A stretch of DNA of 64,000 nucleotides from Cyrtodaria siliqua (lineage: Eukaryota > Mollusca > Bivalvia > Adapedonta > Hiatellidae): contig JAWPHD010006772.1 of assembly GCA_037043455.1 (NCBI GenBank), positions 62,001 to 126,000 of the forward strand, written 5' to 3'. Made by a program: the position numbers and the translations under genes. Numbering within the stretch: the first letter of the stretch is position 1; each line of letters begins with the position of its first letter. Positions 1-9,792 of this stretch are shown here, one piece after another. The notes under the pieces were generated by a model. It was not told the DNA's origin and made no database searches. It saw only the letters and a program-made list of their open reading frames with translations.

Positions 1-108
1 TAAGCAGAGTGGACTCGAGTGACCCAGTGGTAAGCAGAGTGGACTCTAGTGAAAGTAGATTGGACTCTAGTGACTCAGCAGTTAGCAGAGTGGACTCGTG
101 ACCAGTGG
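1..108. repeat. Short ~30-bp tandem repeat at the left edge
   Basis: Three to four degenerate units of AGCAGAGTGGACTCGAGTGA follow each other from base 3 to about base 105. The array probably began outside the window. Confidence 0.6.
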
Positions 109-177
109 TACTGGGTGGTGGGCGGTTGGGTGGGAGTGGGGGTGGGGTCATCAGTCTTATCATTGCTGTCATTTTAA

Positions 178-628
178 AGGGACACTGTCCGTAAGTAAGC
201 AGATACTGAGCATAACCAAATAACTGTCTGACTTTTATTCAGTGAAATGCATTCATGAAAAGTTGAGCATAGACCCAAAGAAGTCTGTAGGAATACATTC
301 ATGAATTTAAAAAAAAAAAATTAAATTATTATTTGTAAATAATGCAGGCCCCACATTATTTACCTTTTCGACTGATGACTGCCATTAGCGCATTAGGTTT
401 TCTACGTAGTATGTATTGCGTAATATGTATAGCCCGCTTAGCTCAGTCTGGATCGACGTCGACTATCTCGCACTCACTATTAATACCCGAGAGTTCAATT
501 TTAGTTTGAATTCCATTTATAAACAATCTTGCATTTAATCAGTAAATATTCAATAATGTTTAGTGTGTAACGTTTCTGAACGTTATTAGTGTGTGTTTTA
601 TAAACTAAAAGTTACGGACATTGTCCCT
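178..628. mobile_element. TTAA-flanked MITE (piggyBac-like) with a tRNA-like word inside
   Basis: Terminal inverted repeats of 17 bp with one mismatch (left AGGGACACTGTCCGTAA; right end ...GGACATTGTCCCT) bound 451 bp. They are flanked on both sides by TTAA (174-177 and 629-632), the target used by piggyBac-type elements. There is no coding capacity. Near 431-510 it contains a tRNA-like word (CCGCTTAGCTCAGTCTGG, A-box-like) followed by GAGAGTTCAATTTT (weak B-box-like), suggesting an old SINE head inside. Confidence 0.72.
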
Positions 629-644
629 TTAAAGAAAATTGTGG

Positions 645-954
645 TCGAAAGTGGGGGGGTGGGGAGCAAAATTATAGATATATACAACAGTTACATGCAA
701 ACCTAGATCTGCCTTTATTGCACATTTTATGGGCCATGGGAGCCCAGAATTTGAAGAAAAAAAATACTTACGCAACTCTTTACAACATACTATTATAACA
801 AAACCAATTCCAAAATTTAATGATAATGCTATAAGGAAGCTCATGGCCAAATTTGGTTGTGCTAGGATAAGAAATGTAAGAAATATAGACTTGTAAACAC
901 AGCTTACGCAAAGGGGGGGGGGGGGGGGGGGGGTGATTACATAAGCTCTCTTAT
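645..954 (+). repeat. End fragment of the molluscan repeat seen at 62.5-64 kb
   Basis: The words CCTTTATTGCACATTTTATG, ACTCTTTACAACATACTAT and GGCCAAATTTGGTTGTGC are shared in order with 62520-64000. The run of about 25 G at 909-933 followed by GGTGATTACATAAGCTCTC corresponds to the end of the window at 63976-64000. It lies in the same orientation as the right-edge copy. Confidence 0.75.
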
Positions 955-1982
955 TCTTTGAATAGTCGATCTAAAAATTGCTAGATTCTCATCCAAATTT
1001 TTCTTAAAATAGGGGTTGGGAATGGAATTTTATTTTTTATTTTTATGCAACGTAAATTCCCCCAAAAAGTTGGCAATAGACAAAGGTTGATTACATGTAT
1101 GTAAGCACTGGACTCGAGATCCATATAATTCAGGTTTGACGCTTCTTTATCCAGCGAGCCAGAAATAAATTCATGGTATAATTCTATTAATGTTTTTGTG
1201 TCAGGAAACTGACAACCAAACCATTCCTTCACTAAGGTACTGCCTTGCACATTAATCCTGCTTATGACAAAAACCATATTTGTTCGTGTTTCGAAACAAT
1301 TATTTTACACTTCTTGTATACCTGAAGCACCGGAAGCGTCACATAGAGGACAGGTTCATAAAACGGAACATCGCGCTCCCGGAAAATTTACGGCGTTCGT
1401 AAAATTACACGGAACAAAATGGTCTTTTAATGGCAATAAAAAATTTTGGGGCGGGGATGAGAATCTAGCATTTTTTTTATAATGGCCTAAACTAGATCTC
1501 GTAATATTTTAAAAAGAAAGCCCTCTTTTGAAGTGGGGTGGGGTTATTAGGGGGAAAACGTTTATACGAGGATATACTCGGGAGAAGAGTGATCTTGGTT
1601 TCCTCTATATAAATCACGCCTCGGAGCAACACTAGATTATAAACTTTTATAGATGTGCTGATTGGTCGTAAAACCACTTTTTTAATTTCATTCGCATCAT
1701 TCAGATTTTGTCAAAAAAATATACCCAATTTTGATGCAAACATGTCAAGTTCATGACCTCATCGACCTTATCATGAACAAGCAAAATAAAATTACCTGTA
1801 ACATGCTCTGATGTCAGTGATGTGTATTTCTTCACTTGTTGGTGCAACTGAGACATTAACAGATTAGACACATGCAACTGAATACCTCACTTTTTTTTAC
1901 CTACCACAGTTTATTAATATTATCTTCATTTTATACATCTAAGAAACCTCTTCCAAATATTGTATTTGGCACATGTTGCATG
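955..1982. other. No recognised feature
   Basis: Unique AT-rich DNA. A minus-strand open stretch at 981-1277 has protein-like composition but no family I recognise and no convincing pair of splice sites, so it is not called. Confidence 0.4.
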
Positions 1983-4152
1983 TACAGTACAGCTCACGCG
2001 AATCCTACACTTTACTCGATTTGCCGCGTTTGGTCGTATCGAGTGCCACGCGGATCTACGCGAAGTCAATGTTTGGACTCGGCGAATCCACGCAGCGAAA
2101 TTACGCCATTGTCGAGTCACTCATCAGAGTGATCAAACACTCCGAGTGACTCTGCGTAGGATCCAATTAACCATGAGTGCACACCTGTGATGATTTTTTA
2201 TTGGGAATAAAAAGAAATCTGAATTTTCCGACAACTTTTCAAATTGTCCAACAGCACGCTTGAAAAAGCAATCAATCGCCAGAAAAAGTACAAACAATGC
2301 GACGCCGAGTGAATCTTTTCTGTGCAAAGTTGGTACAATGAATAAATTTCGAAACAAATACGTATTTCAAACTTTTAATGCTTTGCTGAAGTTTTGTTCG
2401 TTTCTGTTGTCCAAAAGTCACAGTCTTCAACTGACATAAATACCCATAATCCCAATGGCCATGTGTGTACCTTTTAACAAGGCGGCACTAACAACGGGTT
2501 TATATATATATGACTCGGAATTCTTTAAACAGCAGAATAATATAAATTTGTTACAAATAACAATTATTTAAAAATATAATTATAATTTCCAGTATAATAA
2601 TTACTGATTGAATTTTATGTTCAGTCGCCGTGAAGGCGGTAATAGGAACCACCATATAACTGTCGTGACCCAGTTTACATAATCCGGGCATTCAAATTTT
2701 TCTGCATCCGCTTTTTCAAAACAAAAGTAAAATTGTCTTCTGCTTCGATTTTTTCTAAAGTTACAGTGCTCAAAGAAAATTATTTTAAGAGACAGGCCCA
2801 GGGCTTGTTGCTTCTGAAAATGGACAGGCCCCGATTTGAAATGGACAGTATTTTTTTCTTATTGGAAATGTGTCTTTATTCACTTTTATAGCACACATTT
2901 GTTACGTATATATTAATCAAGCTCAGAACCTCCTCTGACTAGATTTTTCTTTTTGCTACCACTTTATGCTCCCTGGTCAGTGGACTTATTTACCATTTCG
3001 TTTAAAATATGTTAGAATAGAATATTACATAGTAATTTATAACCAATGCAAAGGAGAGTACTAGCACTTTTGCCAAACGATAATAATCAGAGCCGACTTG
3101 GTGAAACTGGAGCTAAACTTGGAGCCAAATTTTTAATCAGGTTTTATAAGACTATCAGAGCCTCTTCTGGCTATATTTTTTCTTTTTGTCACCACTTTCT
3201 CCAAGTAAAGAATTAGGAGCCTAGACTAGAATTCATTTAAAAGTAGGATTCCAGGAACTCCTTACACCTTAAATAATGAATAGAAATATACTTTATATCT
3301 GTATTTATACATATATAGTATATATATTTTTCTTTCCACCAACATGTATTTGTAAAGGACAGTTTTTCTTATTAGATTATGTAAAAAAAAAAAAAAAAAA
3401 AATATCCGAAATTATGTACCATCCGAACTACTATGACACCGCACTTTTACGGCCTGAACATTTCACAAACATTCAATCGAAATACCATCAATAACGATTT
3501 TTTTTCATGCATTAGTGTGTTTTTAATGACAAAAACGGTATTTCTTATCACAAAGGAAAGAAAACACAACCCTAATAGCAGAATAATGAGTTTTATGTCA
3601 ACAATTGTCGACCTCAAAGTAGTGACAAACTGCCGACACGAAGCCAGGCAAAATAGTTTCAATGTGTGTATAACACATTTTAATTACTTTATTGCAAGTG
3701 TTTTCAAAGTTCACAATACACATGGGAGTATTTTGTCTTGAGGAACTTGAGCTTGAGATCCAGTATAACTAATATTTTGGGGGATTTTTTTTTTTTTTTT
3801 TTTTTTTTTAGACAGGCCCGACGGGCTCGTCTGCAAAATAAGACAGGCCCGGAATGGATTTCGAGGAGCCCCGGGTGTCGGGCTATTCTATTTCTTGAGC
3901 ACTGAGTTATTGAATAATTATGCATTAAAATGACTGCAAAAAAGTTGCACCTTTTACCTGTGCAGTTTCGACTGCGAACTCCGAATTTGTCTACGCAAAG
4001 TATCGTGACGTACTTCCGTGGCGTAAGCACGCCGAGAAGCTTTTCCCACTCCGAGTAGTTTTATCATCTAAACTCTGCGTAATTACGCGATTTGCAAATT
4101 CCTCACTCGGCGTGAAAGAGTAAAGTGTGGTGTTCGCGTGAGCTGTACTGTA
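1983..4152. mobile_element. Large inverted-repeat DNA element with CpG-rich ends (carries a nested element)
   Basis: The left end TACAGTACAGCTCACGCGAA (from 1983) is repeated in inverted form at the right end (TTCGCGTGAGCTGTACTGTA, ending 4152). Similarity continues as ...ACACTTTACTC for roughly 35 bp. The subterminal 150 bp on each side are CpG-rich (ACGCG, CTCGGCG, TACGC) in an otherwise AT-rich region. No transposase frame is visible. After removing the nested element at 2764-3904, about 1.03 kb remains. A target duplication is not clear (GCATG to the left, GCAAT to the right). Confidence 0.55.
2764..3904 (+). mobile_element. CAGTGCTC...GAGCACTG element A, 5-bp target duplication
   Basis: It starts CAGTGCTCAAAGAA and ends TTCTTGAGCACTG, and is flanked by AGTTA on both sides (2759-2763, 3905-3909). 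There is no transposase; the 1141 bp contain A/T runs and the word AGACAGGCCCG near each end. It sits inside the 1983-4152 element, so it inserted later. Relatives are at 25786-26034 (right part), 55745-56594 (inverted left part) and 31844-32723 (same TIR, different interior). The TIR style and short duplication suggest a hAT-related non-autonomous family, but the superfamily is inference. Confidence 0.72.
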
Positions 4153-4429
4153 GCAATAGGGCAGAAATTGTATTTATCGCTTTACCCATTACACAGGGAT
4201 GTGCTTGTTTGTTTGTTTGTATAGTGTTTTACATTTTCAACGCATGTAAGATATATATGACAGTCGATTTTTTTGGGATGGAGGCAGACCACCCGCTTTT
4301 TTCTGGGTAGAACCAGTACTGTACACCTCCCACCATCCATAAGTATCGACACTTCCTCACTTACAAGACGAGCTCCCAGTGGGATTCAAACCCACAGCAG
4401 TTAGAGGCGAGAAGGTTTACAACCCCTTG

Positions 4430-5090
4430 TGTTGTGTGTGTTTGCCACTGTTTGTTATAGGGCAGAAGTTGTATATCGCATTGTGCATCATAGAGCAGAT
4501 ATTGTATTTACCATTGTGTGTTATAGGGCAGATATTGTATTTACCACTGTCTGTTATAGGGCAGATATTGTATTTCCCACCGGGTGTTATAGGGTAGATA
4601 TTGCATTTCCCACTGTGTGTTATGGCAGATATTGTGTTATAGGGCAGATATTGTACGTGTATTTCCCACTGTGCACTATAGGGTATGCAGATATTGTATT
4701 TACCACTGTGTGTTATAGGGCAGATATTGTATTTACCACTGTCTGTTATAGGGCAGATATTGTATTTCCCACCGGGTGTTATAGGGCAGATATTGCATTT
4801 CCCACTGTGTGTTATGGGGCAGATATTGTATCTGTATTTCCCACTGTGCACTATAGGGTATGCAGATATTGTATTTACCACTGTGTGTTATAGGGCAGAT
4901 ATTGTATTTCCCACTGCGTGTTATAGGGCAGATATTGTATTTAGCACTGTTTGTTATTGGGCAGATATTGTATTTCCCACTGCGTGTTATAGGGCAGATA
5001 TTGTATTTAGCACTGTGTGTTATAGGGCAGATATTGTATTTCCCACTACGTGTTACAGAGCACATTGTACTTCCCACAGTGCGATATGTT
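4430..5090. repeat. 33-bp minisatellite with ~175-bp higher-order unit
   Basis: Units of about 30-34 bp, GTTATAGGGCAGATATTG plus TATTTCCCACTGTGT, run about 20 times. A longer unit starting CTATAGGGTATGCAGATATT recurs at 4676 and 4852, so groups of five or six units were duplicated together. Several frames are open only because of the repetition. Confidence 0.9.
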
Positions 5091-5503
5091 TGCCACTGCA
5101 CGCAAGACTGCAGACGTTGTGTTTGCCACTAATGTAGTAAGGAAGATATTGCCACCCACCCAAACCAACTAAAAAGTGAATAAAGGTGATAATATATGGC
5201 ATATACAGTTGGATCAACGATCTCCAGACTCTCATGGCGGTGTCAGACTTGTGTTGAAATGAAGTCGTCCATCAACAAGTTAAATCAAAGACAGCCAAAA
5301 CAATCCTAAAGACTACCAATAGCTACAGCTACCTTTCAGCTATGCATTTTTACCTTCTTTTTATATTCCATTTTAAACATTCCCATACACCTTACCAGTT
5401 TCCATTGGCACCAGAATATCCAAATACATACCAGGTACCCATGACAACATAATACCACAATCCAGATGCTGCACACATATAAACCTTCCACACATATACA
5501 TAC

Positions 5504-5751
5504 CATAGTTCGATAAATATTATCCGCGTCCGACACATACAACGCATCGTCACATATTCCATTGTCTTGCCTGTCCGGAATATCCATTTCTAAAACCCGT
5601 AACATTATTTTCCAATCACTATTTGCAGCTTTGAATTGTAACCGACAGTTCACGTTGTCTCTGTAATACTTGGATACATTCATAAAATGTGAGTACACTA
5701 CTGCGCCGCGGAGAATAATTGTGGATCCACAGTCCGTTCCACTCATATAAT
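5504..5751 (-). CDS. CUB-domain exon (N-terminal three-quarters of a CUB domain)
   Basis: The minus strand shows a pyrimidine-rich acceptor (TTTTCTCATTTCAG) before base 5751 and a donor GTATGT just after 5504, bounding 248 bases open in one frame. The acceptor is phase 1 and the donor phase 0. The 82 codons read like a CUB domain. They open with GTDCGST (first Cys), then a tract ending YYRDNVNC (second Cys), an aliphatic strand WKIMLRVLEMDI, then ICDDALYVSD (third Cys with the usual C-x-D-x-L-x-V-x-D pattern). The fourth Cys and last strands should be in the next exon to the left, which I could not find. CUB domains are extracellular protein-binding modules, which fits the signal-peptide exon upstream on the same strand. 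The family member (Neto-like, neuropilin-like, protease-associated or other) cannot be decided from half a domain. Confidence 0.68.
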
Positions 5752-6864
5752 CTGAAATGAGAAAACGTACAGTATATTTAGTTATATGTTTCATAATATA
5801 TGAGCTTAAAAATTCAATATTAATGAAGGAATAGTAAAAAAATAAACATTTTCAAATGTGCCAACTTTTTCGCCATGTTTAAGCTGAAACTTGAACTTTT
5901 TGCACCCGAGACGGTTTTAAAATGGTGAAGGAGAGCTGACTTCTGTTGATGCCTCATTAAGGATGGGCAACTGGTTCTAAAACACAAATAAATTGGAAGG
6001 CATTAATTTACTGATTAGATATTGCTTATAATTAGATCATTATTTTGACTATAAACATTAAATGACAAATTTTAAATGCTAGTACAATTGTAATTTAATA
6101 TTTTTAGCTTTAAGTACAAATACATTTCATTATGAAATTAATTATCTTTTTATTGAACAAAACATTCTAACAATAACATGATAACTCCCTTAATGCAGTA
6201 AATTATGTATTCAAACTCAAATGAGACAGTAGATGCATAGAATATAGTGTCACTTTTTTATGAACACTGAAAGTTTAAATTTATAATAATACAATGTTCC
6301 CGACAGTCGTTAATGTTCAAATACATCGCAGGTTTGAAGCAAACTGATCACTTTTCAATAATAATTAATCATCTCCTATCACTTTGCCTCACTCACAGGG
6401 CCTTTAACCTTTTTACCAGTAAGTGGGGCTGAAATTCGGTCACTTCCAAATGGCAAGAAAACTGTTTCTTTCCCCAAGTGGGGCTGAAATTCGGTCACTT
6501 CCAAATGGCAAAAAAACTGTTTTTTTCCCAATTCTGAGGAAAAAATACCCAATTAAAAAAAATATATATATACATGTATATTTATATTTTTAAATAAAAA
6601 CGACATATTTTAACTACTTTGTATGTATAAATGCTAACCTGATCAATATTATACCTAAAACATACATTTTAATGAAAAAACAATTCCCTAAATAGCAAAA
6701 AACACGCTCTTTTTTTCCCTAAATTTTTACAGGCCTAGGCCTTTTCCCAAAACTGTTTTTATCACTCCTTATAAATGGGGACACACTGCAACCTTATGAC
6801 TATATAATTATATGCCATCCCACATCAAATCTCCAGGGTATTATAACTTTGATAGAACTTCATA
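5752..6864. other. Intronic AT-rich DNA with a repeat fragment and a 54-bp duplication
   Basis: No gene is seen. At about 6422-6528 a 54-bp unit beginning AAGTGGGGCTGAAATTCGG is directly duplicated. The same word occurs inverted at 31250-31275. The adjoining TTCCCAATTCTGAGGAAAAA is shared with the CAG...CTG 'TTGGGAA' elements listed below, so 6400-6770 is probably a degenerate copy. Confidence 0.5.
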
Positions 6865-7318
6865 CAATCATTATGGGTGGTGACTCTATAAACACTACAG
6901 TTACACACCTTCATACAATCATTATGGGTGGTGACTCTATAAACACTACAGTAACACACCTTCATAGTCATTATGCGTGGTGACTCTATAAACCCTACAG
7001 TTACACACCTTCATAGTCATTATGGGTGGTGATGCTATAAACCCTACAGTTACACACCTTCATACAGTCATTATGGGTGGTGACTCTATAAACACTACAG
7101 TTACACACCTTCATACAATCATTATGGGTGGTGACTCGATCTATAAACCCTACAGTTACACACCTTCATACAATCATTATGGGTGGTGACTCTATAAACC
7201 CTACAGTTACACACCTTCATACAATCATTATGGGTAGTGACTCTATAAAACCTTCAGTTACACACCTTCATACAATCATTATGGGTGGTGACTCGATCTA
7301 TAAACCCTACAGTTACAC
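6865..7318. repeat. ~53-bp minisatellite (nine units)
   Basis: The unit is CACACCTTCATACAATCATT followed by ATGGGTGGTGACTCTATAAA and CCCTACAGTTA. About nine copies differ by small indels (CATAGTCAT against CATACAATCAT; GACTCGATCTATA against GACTCTATA). Confidence 0.9.
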
Positions 7319-7380
7319 AAAATCTACATTAACAAAGCATCAACTTCGATTGATTTTTAAATAGTAATATTAATTAAATG

Positions 7381-7634
7381 TTGTTCAATGGCTCATCAAA
7401 AATTATTATCGGTTATTTGGAGCTGAACCGGAGAGAGGGGAAGAGTACATAGGTATCTGGGAACCTGCGTTACTCTTATTAACAAATCGCTAACATGCTC
7501 GGCGGATACAAGGAACCATCAAGTTTACGGACCAGGCTAGATAAAGTGTCTTGCCGAGGAAAACTCAGATGAAGCTCAGTGGCGCTTCCATGTCCCCAGG
7601 ATTTGAAGCCCAAAGTGATATCCACGCTAGCCCC
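7381..7634 (-). mobile_element. tRNA-derived SINE copy, shortened head
   Basis: On the minus strand it reads GGGGCTAGCGTGG, a B-box-like GGCTTCAAATCC, then TTCCTCGGCAAGACACTTTA, matching the intact SINE at 10516-10833. The tail is at the left end (TGATGAGCCATTGAACAAC on the minus strand). Part of the A-box region is missing. Confidence 0.65.
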
Positions 7635-8315
7635 TCTCTTTGAATAATATATAGTTTTTTCTAGGATTGATGTTAATTTTCACCAGTAAATTGTCAATGA
7701 GCTCATTAATTCCAGTAATAGGTCTTCCAACCCAATCCTTCAAAATCAAGGTTTAAATCATTTTGTTGAGTTGTCCCCCATTTCAATGAGTTCTTATTTA
7801 GCTGCGAGCTAAACATCTTTCGCTGAGCGTGGAAGAACTGGAAGTTAAATCAGAAACTGCTAGCTAGCTGTGTTTAATATCACTGCTTGGTTTTAGAATG
7901 GAATAAATTCATTCTGCTCATCAATTCAGCACTATTCTTTTAAAAATTTATTTATATTTCAAAAAGACAAAATAAGACAATGTGAATGAATGGATGTTGC
8001 TTATTCAAACTAAAACGCCCTTATAAACAGCTGGTATAAACAACATCTTTCTAAATTCAAATACTTTAACCCTTAGCCCGCTATGAATGTATAATGGACT
8101 GTCCTTTCTTAAAATTTAGACCATTCTATTTATGTTACAAAGGGGTGTTTTGGATAAATGACTTATGAGCAGCCGGACAATGTAAACCTTGGGTTTACAA
8201 TGTACGCAAAGTTTACAATGGACGCAAAGGCTATTGTAGGCCGGCTACGGGTTAAATCCGCAGATCACGAGTTCTGTCAAGCCTCCACCAAACCAACTGG
8301 GTTTATTCTCTGTGT

Positions 8316-8575
8316 TCATGGTCTGACGGACGGGGATGTAAACCAGGACAGTGGTCCCATGTATAACAGTCAAGAACAGAATTTCCTCCAAATAAGTTTA
8401 AAAGAACCATGCATTACAGGAATCTATCTGAAAGTAAAGAATTAGATTAGTGCACAGTTCTGGGATTCCATTAATTGTACCCTAATCCCCTCTCTCTCTG
8501 GGGCAGCTAGAAATGCCCTATTGAATAATGTGTTGATGAGCTGTCAAAATACAACAATACAACTCAATTATTATT
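8316..8575 (+). mobile_element. Degenerate SINE body and tail
   Basis: GACGGGGATGTAAACC, then CCCCTCTCTCTCTGGGGCAG and GTGTTGATGAGCTGTCAAA, run parallel to 10645-10833 of the intact SINE. The head is unrecognisable. Confidence 0.55.
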
Positions 8576-9093
8576 ACTTAACAGCTAAATTTGCATCAAA
8601 TATCAATACAATCTAATTTATATAATATTGGCTACAAATTATTTCACCAAAAATTCATGTTATTTCTTTGTGCCGGACAATGTGGCAGCTTTTCCTAAAA
8701 TATGGTTCCCCAGTGACATGACGGCTGCGAACATTCGAACATTCTCGTTCTGGTAAATTATGCAAATGCCAGAATGCACCTGGGCTTACAGTTTTTCATC
8801 AATTTTGAAAATAAATGTCCAGAAGTTTTGAACTGCCTATAACAGACAGACAGATCAGTGCATCAATTACGCATCAACCCAAAAATACACATCAGCAACC
8901 CTGAAAATGCTTGTATGAAAATCCCTGAATTTTGTTAAAAGCATCTAGGAATATTTATAATATTATTATAAACCAGAGGAACCAGAGGTGTTCGAGAGAA
9001 AAAGTTTGGAAGATTCTGAAAATATTTCACTTTTTAAAGTAGTTGATTCTGGGATAATTAGAAGCAGCAGATGTATTTTTAGCTGCAATTAAT

Positions 9094-9290
9094 TGAATTG
9101 AATTGGGTTTAATGGCGCACCAACACATGAAAAGTTATATGGCACCTAACAGATGTCAGGCTCATCCTCCATTTACATCAAGATAAAATATGGAGAATGG
9201 GTCTCGAACCTTCTAACCTGCAGAACTGCAGAGTTGCTGCAAATTCTATAGTAAACACTCCGTTTACGATGGAGCCACGTTTTCACATTT
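9094..9290 (-). repeat. SINE-like dispersed repeat (copy 1)
   Basis: Starts with (GAATT)n, the complement of the SINE tail, then GGCGCACCAACACATG, GGCACCTAACAGATG and TCTCGAACC (B-box-like on the minus strand), ending near ATGGAGCCACGTT. About 190 bp match 54684-54868. Confidence 0.6.
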
Positions 9291-9792
9291 GCATATTGAA
9301 TGAGCATGATAAAAAATGACAAAAACTAGTTTTATCAAGCATTCGAATCAGCATCACGACTTTTTTAATCTAGTATCATTAAAATGACTTTAAACTTCTT
9401 GTATATAATTACAATACATAATTAAAATGGTGGGTTTAGATTTCGTCTTCTTATTCTACCATATTTTAAATGTATTGGTTCTATAAAATCAGCAGTTACA
9501 TTAGTAGTAATCTGCAAAAACAAGTTGCTTATTTCCTTCCGATATTTCTGTTGTTTACAGCTCAGTGAATGATTCATGGCTGGCTAGCCTGATGCCATAC
9601 ATTAATTGTATGCTTTGTTAATAGCCACTGATCACTCCAGAAATATGATACCAGATCTTAACCATAATGACTACCATAGTTTCTCTTTGAAGTCTGCAGT
9701 GAGAAGAGAGAAAAATAGACTGGTATAAGTCTATAAATTATACAAATCATAAACATGTAAAATACCCTGCATGAAAAGTTTGTTGTTTTTTT

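Noticed and set aside
981..1277. 98-codon minus-strand frame (VQGSTLVKEWFGCQFPDTK)
   Set aside because: Protein-like composition, but it does not supply the missing CUB half (no fourth Cys followed by G) and the splice sites are poor.
4430..5090. CRISPR-like regularly spaced repeats
   Set aside because: The spacers are themselves repetitive and the context is eukaryotic; this is a minisatellite, as are the arrays at 6.9, 48.3 and 58.6 kb.
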